This document shows positions 58,699 through 64,000 of a stretch of 64,000 nt of DNA, piece by piece. This DNA is from Rhizomys pruinosus (lineage: Eukaryota > Chordata > Mammalia > Rodentia > Spalacidae). Location: assembly GCA_009823505.1 (NCBI GenBank), contig VZQC01005092.1, positions 862,259-926,258 on the forward strand, read 5' to 3'. Positions within the stretch are counted from its first letter, which is position 1; every line of letters begins with the position of its first letter. The notes beneath the pieces are model-generated. The model was not told the DNA's origin, searched no databases, and saw only the letters and a list, made by a program, of their open reading frames with translations. The translations under genes were made by a program, and so were the position numbers.

Positions 58699-58884
58699 TT
58701 GATTTGTGACCCATGCATCCTTAACTCACTTCTCAGATTTATTAAGCAGTGGGTAAATTCTATTAAACTCCTGGTGCTAAGGACCCAGTACAACCCCTCC
58801 CTAGTTGAGATCATTCCATCTAGGATACACCAACTGTGGTCAACTCTTATGAACTTCCTTAAGGATTTGATGACCTCACAATGA
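58699..58884 (+). pseudogene. ERV envelope transmembrane tail remnant
   Basis: The frame contains a PCILN motif followed by an amphipathic segment like the cytoplasmic tail of gammaretroviral transmembrane envelope protein. It lies directly before the purine tract and 3' LTR, as in gammaretroviruses. The surface subunit and the fusion region are absent, so it is a non-functional piece. Confidence 0.6.
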
Positions 58885-59052
58885 AAAGGGGAACCGAGAT
58901 AGAGGATTATTGACATAGAGAATTATAAAAACTCAGTGATAGTGTTCTCAGATACTGTTAAGTCATTTTTTCTTACTCATTCTAAGAATGATTGGTTTGC
59001 TTGCTTCCTGGGTTTCCCCTTGGTTGGTAACGTTAAGTGTGGGGTTAAACTC

Positions 59053-59174
59053 TGATTGGCTGGTGTACTTATAAATTGCCCTGTAACCCGCACCTCATGG
59101 TCACACTGCTCCCAAGTTGAGTGTCAGCATGGCATGGTAATTAAATTAAGCCCTCATTTAAAACTGAAAAAAAA
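59053..59174 (+). promoter_or_regulatory. ERV LTR promoter and polyadenylation signals
   Basis: An inverted CCAAT box (ATTGG, 59055), a TATA-like TTATAAAT (59069) and ATTAAA (59140) followed 21 bases later by eight As. The predicted RNA start, 59095-59100, coincides with the left limit of homology to 55178. Confidence 0.55.
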
Positions 59175-59183
59175 TGGAATGGG

Positions 59184-59602
59184 AATGATTACTAAGGCCA
59201 CTTGTTTTATTATCCCCACATTTTATGCTGCTTCCCACACTTATTTCTGCTTCCAAACAATGCTTACCACTAAAGTGTTAATGTAAAATAGATGCAGTGT
59301 AGTTTTATGGGTTCTTAACTTGTTGTAGTACAGAGGCCTGTTTTCTTATTGTAGCAGTGTGGATAAGAGGGCTATTTGGGGGGTGATTTTGTGATGAGGG
59401 ATGTGTGAGCATTAATGGGTGACCATGAGAGTTGCTTGTTATAAGAATGAGCTCTCTCTCAGATACACTGGCTTTTGTCTCATTAGGTGATGGCCTCTAC
59501 CATGTGATGACAGAGGGAATAAACTGGAAGCTTAGAGGATGTGGCACCAAGCTCCAGCTTCCATACTTAACACATCAAAATAAAATTATTTCCTTTAAAG
59601 TT
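59184..59602. other. Unrecognised DNA before L1 5
   Basis: Moderately GC-balanced DNA with a 99-codon frame (59432-59731) that runs into L1 monomers. I see no family match. Confidence 0.4.
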
Positions 59603-59930
59603 ATCCATTTAGAAGGACAACCAGTGCTGTACACGCTTGTCTCCCAGGTGGGTTTCTGGCACACAGGCTTGCAGTGCCCTACCCTGGGAACTTGCTGCCC
59701 ACCACTAGAACCATACGGTGTGTGTGTATAGAAGGACAGCCAGTGAGGCACATACTTGTCACCCAGGTAGGTTTCTGGCACACAGGCTTGTGGTGGCTCA
59801 TTCTGGGCACCTGCCAACAACTGCTAGAACCATAGAGAGTAACTGCATGCATGGATAGAAGGACAGCCAGTGTTGCACACACCAGTGCTACACACACTTG
59901 TCACCCAGGTGGGGTTTGGTGCATGGGACA
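59603..59930 (+). promoter_or_regulatory. L1 5' UTR promoter monomers (about 120 bp, 2.5 copies)
   Basis: Units start at about 59606, 59729 and 59844 with 'agaaggacarccagtg', continue with 'cttgtcacccaggt' and 'ttctggcacacaggcttg', and end near 'ctagaaccata'. Tandem monomers in front of ORF1 act as the L1 promoter in mouse; here the same role is inferred from position. The sequence differs from the monomers of L1 4. Confidence 0.75.
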
Positions 59931-60190
59931 AAAAGGAGTACCCCCCTACACCGCTCAAGCTACTGGTACTGTGGTGGAAAGCATAAACTGCTGGTGTTGT
60001 GGGTTATTGTGGTTGGGAGGATCCAGCATTGTCAGTGATTTGAGGCTGCATAGCCAAACTGAGGAAGAAACCAGCAGGAGGCAAACTGAGTGACCAACCA
60101 GTCCTCCATATTAACATTTGAGATTAGCAACAGAAGCTAAACAAATAAACAAATGGAGGGGAAAACAACAACAACCAAAATCAAATACAC

Positions 60191-61440
60191 ATGCCAAAGA
60201 AACAATGGGAAAAAAAAAAACAATATGGGGAAAAACTCATAATAAATCACTACCAAACTCAACCAGTTCTGTAGAAGATCCCAACAATGAGATCTCCCTG
60301 GAAGGAAACCAAGACACCAACCTTTGAAGAGCAATTGTAGACATATTCAAAGACTATAAAGAACAAATCAGAGAACTAAAGGGAGAGAATGAAAAACTCA
60401 TGAAGGAATTAGAAGGAAAGAATGACAAACTCCAGAAAGAACTAAATGGAAAGATTGGCAAACTCAGAAAAGAACTAGAGGATGAGAAATGCAAACTCTG
60501 AAAAGAACTAGAGGGAGAGAATGACAAACTCTGGAAGGAAGTGGAAAGATTGAAAAGAACGCAGGCTGAAAGTAAAAAAGAAACTGATCAGTGAAGTAAG
60601 GAGATACAAGAAGAGAATGAAAAGCTCCAAAAGGAAGTAGAAACACTGAAAAAAATCACAGATTGAAATGAAAAAGGAAATTGCACTTTCATCTGATCAG
60701 CAGGAAAGGATGGTAAACAGCCTCAGAAGCAGCATGGATGAAGCAGAAAAAAGAATATCAGACATACAGGATTACACAGCACAGCTAGAACTCAAGTAAA
60801 GATTACGAAAATTAAAAAAAAAAAAAAAACATGAGAGTGGAACAACCAGGAAACGTGGGACACTATGAAAAGACCAAACCTCCACATATAGGGATAGAGG
60901 GAAAGAAGAATCCCAAGAGAAAAGTATTGAGCAGATTTTCAACAGAATAATAGAAGAAAATTTCCCCAAACTGAAAAAAGACAAACCCATACAAATACAA
61001 GAAGCACATAGAACACCAAATAGACAAGACCAGAAAAGAAATTTCCCATGTCATGTCATAGTTAAAATAATAGTTGCTTAAAACAAGGAAAAAAAATTGA
61101 AATCCACAAGACAAAAACAAAAAGTTACATATAAGGGGAAACCCATCAGAATCACAGTTGGCTTCTCAGTTCAAACTATTGAAGTCAGAAGAACATGGAC
61201 CAAAATATTCCCAGTGCTAAATGACTTTAGATGACAACCCAGATTACTATACCCAGCAAAAATGTCAATCATAGTTTAAAGAGAAAGAAAAATCTTACAT
61301 GACATAAACAAAATGAAAGAACACATTTCAAAAAAAAAAAAAAAAACAGCACTTCAGAAAATACTTGAAGAAATTCAAAGAACAGAGGAAAGGAGCAACT
61401 ATCCTTAAGCAACCAAAGAGTGAAATTACCCAAAGCATAA
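60191..61440 (+). pseudogene. L1 5 ORF1, broken
   Basis: N-terminal part (60204-60640) is a long run of heptads of the type 'ELEGENDKLWKEVERLK', imperfectly repeated several times, the coiled coil of L1 ORF1p. It is followed by the RNA-binding and C-terminal domain (to about 61400, with the ENFPKLKKDKPIQIQEAHR block at 60957). Several stops occur. The repeated 21-42 bp heptad units suggest expansion of the coiled coil. Confidence 0.85.
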
Positions 61441-61499
61441 CAGAGTAAATAAATGCCTAGACCAAGAATCCAAATGAAAAATAAGTTGAAAGGAAAAAA

Positions 61500-62693
61500 C
61501 ACACATCTCTCAATAATACCCTTAAATACTAATGATCTAAACTCCCCAATTAAAAGACATAGACTGGGAGATTGGACTAGGAAACAGAATCCATCTATAT
61601 GCTGCCTACAAGAAACCCATCTCACTCTGAAGAACAGACACCACCTTAGAGTTAAAGGATGGAAAAAATTATTCTAAGCAAATGGTACCAAAAAGCAATC
61701 AGGAGTGGCTATTCTAATTTCAGACAAAATAGACCTCAGAGTAAAATTAATAAGAAAATAACAAGAGAACCACTAAGTCCCTATCAATGGAACAATTAAC
61801 TGGGAAGATTTCACGATCTTAAATTATTTTTAATTTTTTGATTAATTTTATTTATTTTCGTATGTGTATGAGTGTACTGTCTGCATGTAGGTTTGTGCAC
61901 CCGTGTTGTGCAATGCCGCAGAGGTCAGAAGAGGGTCTCAGATTCCCCTGGAACTGGAGTTCTTCTGGAATTGGAGTTACAGACGGTTCTTAGCCGCCAT
62001 GTGGGTGCTGGGGATTGAATCCGGGTCCTCTGCAAGAGCAGTCGGTGCTCTCAACCGCTAGGCTATCTCTCCAGCCCACAATCTTAAATTTTTATGTACC
62101 AAACTCTGGTGTACCAAGCTTTATAAACACAATCCTTCAAGACCTCAAGACACAGATTAATCCCAGCATGCTAATAGTGGGGGACTTCAATACCCCCACT
62201 GAGTCCCTTCGATAGGTCAACTGGGCAAAAAATAAACAGAGAGACATCAGAACTGAACAATACAATACACCAAATGGACCTCACAGATATCTACAGAATA
62301 TTCCACCCAAACATCAGAGAATATACATTCTACTCAGTGCCCCAAGGAACAGTCTCCAAAATCGACCACATACAGGGACACAAAAGAAATGTCAACAAAT
62401 ACAAAAGGATCAAAATTATTCCACGCATTCTATCATACCACAACGCAATAAAGCTCAATATTAACACCAGGATAAGCCATACTAACGATAAGAACACATG
62501 GAGACTAAACAACACAATCCTGAATAATGAATGGGTCAAGGAAGAAATAAAGAATGAAATAAAAAAAGAATGAAATAAAAGCATTCCTGGAACTAAACAA
62601 AAATGACACTACATCACAACAAAACCTGTGGGATGCATTAAAGTCAGTCCTAAGACGGATATTTATAGCCCTAAGTGCCCATATTAAGAAAAT
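61500..62693 (+). pseudogene. L1 5 ORF2 endonuclease part, broken and truncated
   Basis: Endonuclease start shows DLNSPIKRHRLGDW and an intact QETHL acid motif (about 61605), later LIVGDFNTP (62178) and SKIDHI (62354), all expected in order. It is interrupted by a SINE at 61826-62077 and by stops, and ends at the retrocopy insertion. Confidence 0.87.
61813..62090 (-). mobile_element. B2/B3-type SINE, internal-duplication subfamily, in L1 5
   Basis: Minus-strand copy 61826-62077, head at 62076, two-unit arrangement at 61949-61974. Target duplication ACRATCTTAAATT at 61813-61825 and 62078-62090. Confidence 0.95.
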
Positions 62694-64000
62694 AATCCCC
62701 CTCCCCTGCATGCTTGCCAGTCTCATTCCCATTGCATCTCTCCATCTCTGCTCCTGGAGGGCTCAGGCTCTCAAGGGGGTGGATTTACAAATGTAACTGT
62801 TGCCAAGGTGATGCCTTGGTTACTTCCGTTGCTTTCAATGCTTCCAGGTTGGCGTTGGGGTGGCATTTCCAACTGTGGGAGCCTGAGCTTCCCAGTCCTC
62901 TGATGAGCTAGAGCAGCACCAGAAAAGTTCGACTTTAAGCCATGAGATGTCTGGTCTGAATTGGAAATCTTTTGTGTATGGTGGCCTTGCCTCAATTGTT
63001 GCCGAGTTTGGCACTTTCCCTGTGGTTCTTACGAAAACACGGCTTCAAGTCCAAGGGCAGAGCATCGATGTTCGTTTTAAAGAAATCAAATATAGAGGGA
63101 TGTTTCATGCCTTGTTTCCAATCTATAAAGAATAAGGTATCTTGGCTCTGTATTCAGGAATTGCTCCTGCTTTACTCAGACAGGCATCGTATGGCACCAT
63201 CAAAATTGGCATTTACCAAAGCTTGAAGCACTTGTTTGTAGAACGCTTGGAAGATGAAACTCTCCTAATTAATATGATCTGTGGGGTTGTGTCAGGAGTG
63301 ACTTCATCTACTATAGCCAATCCCACTGATGTTCTAGATGTTCTAAAGATTCGAATGCAGGCTCAAGGAAGTTTGTTCCAAGGAAGCATGATTGGCAGTT
63401 TCATTGATACATACCAGCAAGAGGGTACCAGAGGCCTGTGGAGAGGCCTGTGGAGAGGTGTTGTCCCCACTGCTCAGCGAGCTGCCATCATGGTTGGAGT
63501 AGAGTTGCCAATTTATGATATTACCAAGAAGTACCTGATACTGTCAGGAATGATGGGAGACACAATTTTAACACATTTTCTTTCCAGCTTTACCTGTGGC
63601 TTGGCTGGGGCCCTGGCATCCAACCCAGTTAATGTGGTAAGAACTGGCATGATGAATCAGAGGGCAATCGTGGGACATGTGGACCTCTACAAGGGTACTT
63701 TGGATGGTACTTTAAAGATATGGAAACATGAGGGCTTTTTTGCACTCTATAAAGGATTTTGGCCAAACTGGCTTCTACTTGGACCCCGAACATCATTTTT
63801 TTAATTACATATGAGCAACTCAAGAGGCTTCAAATTTAAGAAAATCTGAATATCTGTGAGTCCAGTTCTGCCAGGTTTTCTGCTGTTTCCCATATTTTTG
63901 TTCCTAATGTATTTTGACAAACTTGTGTTTACAGAACCAGTGGTCTCTCAAGGGCCTTCTAATTAAAGAACAGTTAAGGTGACTTAAAAAAAAAAAAAAA
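62694..64000 (+). pseudogene. Slc25a14: Processed pseudogene of Slc25a14 (UCP5/BMCP1)
   Basis: An intronless copy of the mRNA: 5' UTR 62694-62946, coding region 62947-63838, 3' UTR, polyadenylation signal ATTAAA (63962) and a poly(A) tail from 63986 that runs off the window. The parent is a mitochondrial inner-membrane carrier of the uncoupling-protein branch. The MSGLNWK start and the end YEQLKRLQI (after a frameshift) fit Slc25a14 rather than Slc25a30. Damage: stop at codon 63 (63133), in-frame tandem duplications of 9 bp (63328-63345) and 12 bp (63433-63456), a one-base deletion near 63787. All three PX[DE]XX[KR] carrier signatures are altered (PVVLTK; PTDVL split by the 9-bp duplication; PVNVVR). 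Not functional. Confidence 0.95.

Larger units (their letters stand above)
55170..59183 (+). mobile_element. Class I (gammaretrovirus-like) ERV remnant, probably a retroposed RNA copy
   Basis: Excluding element X (55251-57291), the order is: R/U5 sequence 55178-55250 and 57305-57341, a glutamine-type primer site, a leader, a gag start at 57773, an internal region with most of gag-pol-env deleted, an env transmembrane tail at 58699-58884, a purine tract (AAAAGGGGA, 58884) and U3-R ending in eight As at 59167-59174. The left R homology begins about where transcription should start in the right LTR, and U3 is absent on the left. A 7-bp repeat GAATGGG flanks it (55170-55176, 59177-59183). This fits an L1-mediated copy of ERV RNA. 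It is thoroughly defective. Confidence 0.7.
59603..62693 (+). mobile_element. L1 LINE 5, plus strand, cut by the Slc25a14 retrocopy
   Basis: 5' UTR with monomers 59603-59930, ORF1 from about 60191, ORF2 from about 61500. The sequence stops in ORF2 at 62693, just after the endonuclease, where the processed pseudogene begins; the rest should continue beyond the window. Stops in both ORFs make it inactive. Confidence 0.88.

Noticed and set aside
59603..59930. Direct repeats as a CRISPR-like array
   Set aside because: Units are contiguous 120-bp monomers without spacers, in front of L1 ORF1 in a mammalian genome.
62947..63804. Functional mitochondrial carrier gene
   Set aside because: Premature stop, frameshift, motif losses and poly(A) tail with no introns mark a processed pseudogene.

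Overview
The window looks like nuclear DNA of a muroid (mouse-like) rodent: B1, B2/B3-type and ID SINEs, rodent L1 LINEs, class III (ERVL/MaLR-type) LTR elements and many microsatellites occur together, with no compact genes. The common B2/B3-type SINE differs in sequence from the house-mouse consensus as I remember it, so a non-Mus muroid is likely; I cannot name the species. I found no functional protein-coding gene, tRNA, rRNA or CRISPR array. The only recognisable host-gene sequence is a processed pseudogene of Slc25a14 (UCP5/BMCP1) at the right edge, running off the window at its poly(A) tail.

Layout. 1-5600: AT-rich single-copy-looking DNA with B1 copies, an ancient L1 scrap, a GGAA microsatellite, one copy of an unrecognised repeat (here called element X) and a B3-type SINE. 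5610-15410: one near-complete minus-strand L1, split by a SINE-in-SINE nest, by element X (itself split by a class III provirus) and by a 248-bp insertion. 15410-21580: old L1 3' UTR pieces, unique DNA and SINEs. 21584-29877: a plus-strand L1 whose 5' part is inverted, followed by a 5'-truncated L1. 30766-36875: another near-complete minus-strand L1. 36930-40460: an ancient mariner transposase split by a MaLR provirus that itself carries a solo LTR and a SINE. 42655-44635 and 48478-50547: two class III proviruses with perfect 5-bp target duplications. 51570-52870: a SINE cluster. 55170-59183: a deleted gammaretrovirus-like (class I) ERV with a glutamine-type primer site, apparently copied from its polyadenylated RNA, and split by a 2-kb element X. 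59603-62693: an L1 with promoter monomers, hit by the Slc25a14 retrocopy.

These elements do not form a pathway. They form an insertion chronology: ancient mariner and old L1 first, then MaLR proviruses and L1s, then element X and SINEs with an internal duplication, with L1 machinery the likely mover of X, the SINEs, the retroposed ERV and the pseudogene. Two intervals (about 9000-13270 and 32020-33480) carry far more small indels than their relatives elsewhere in the window and may be unpolished assembly. The most novel candidates are element X, the SINE subfamily with an internal duplication, and the ERV copy that seems to begin at its transcription start and end in poly(A).
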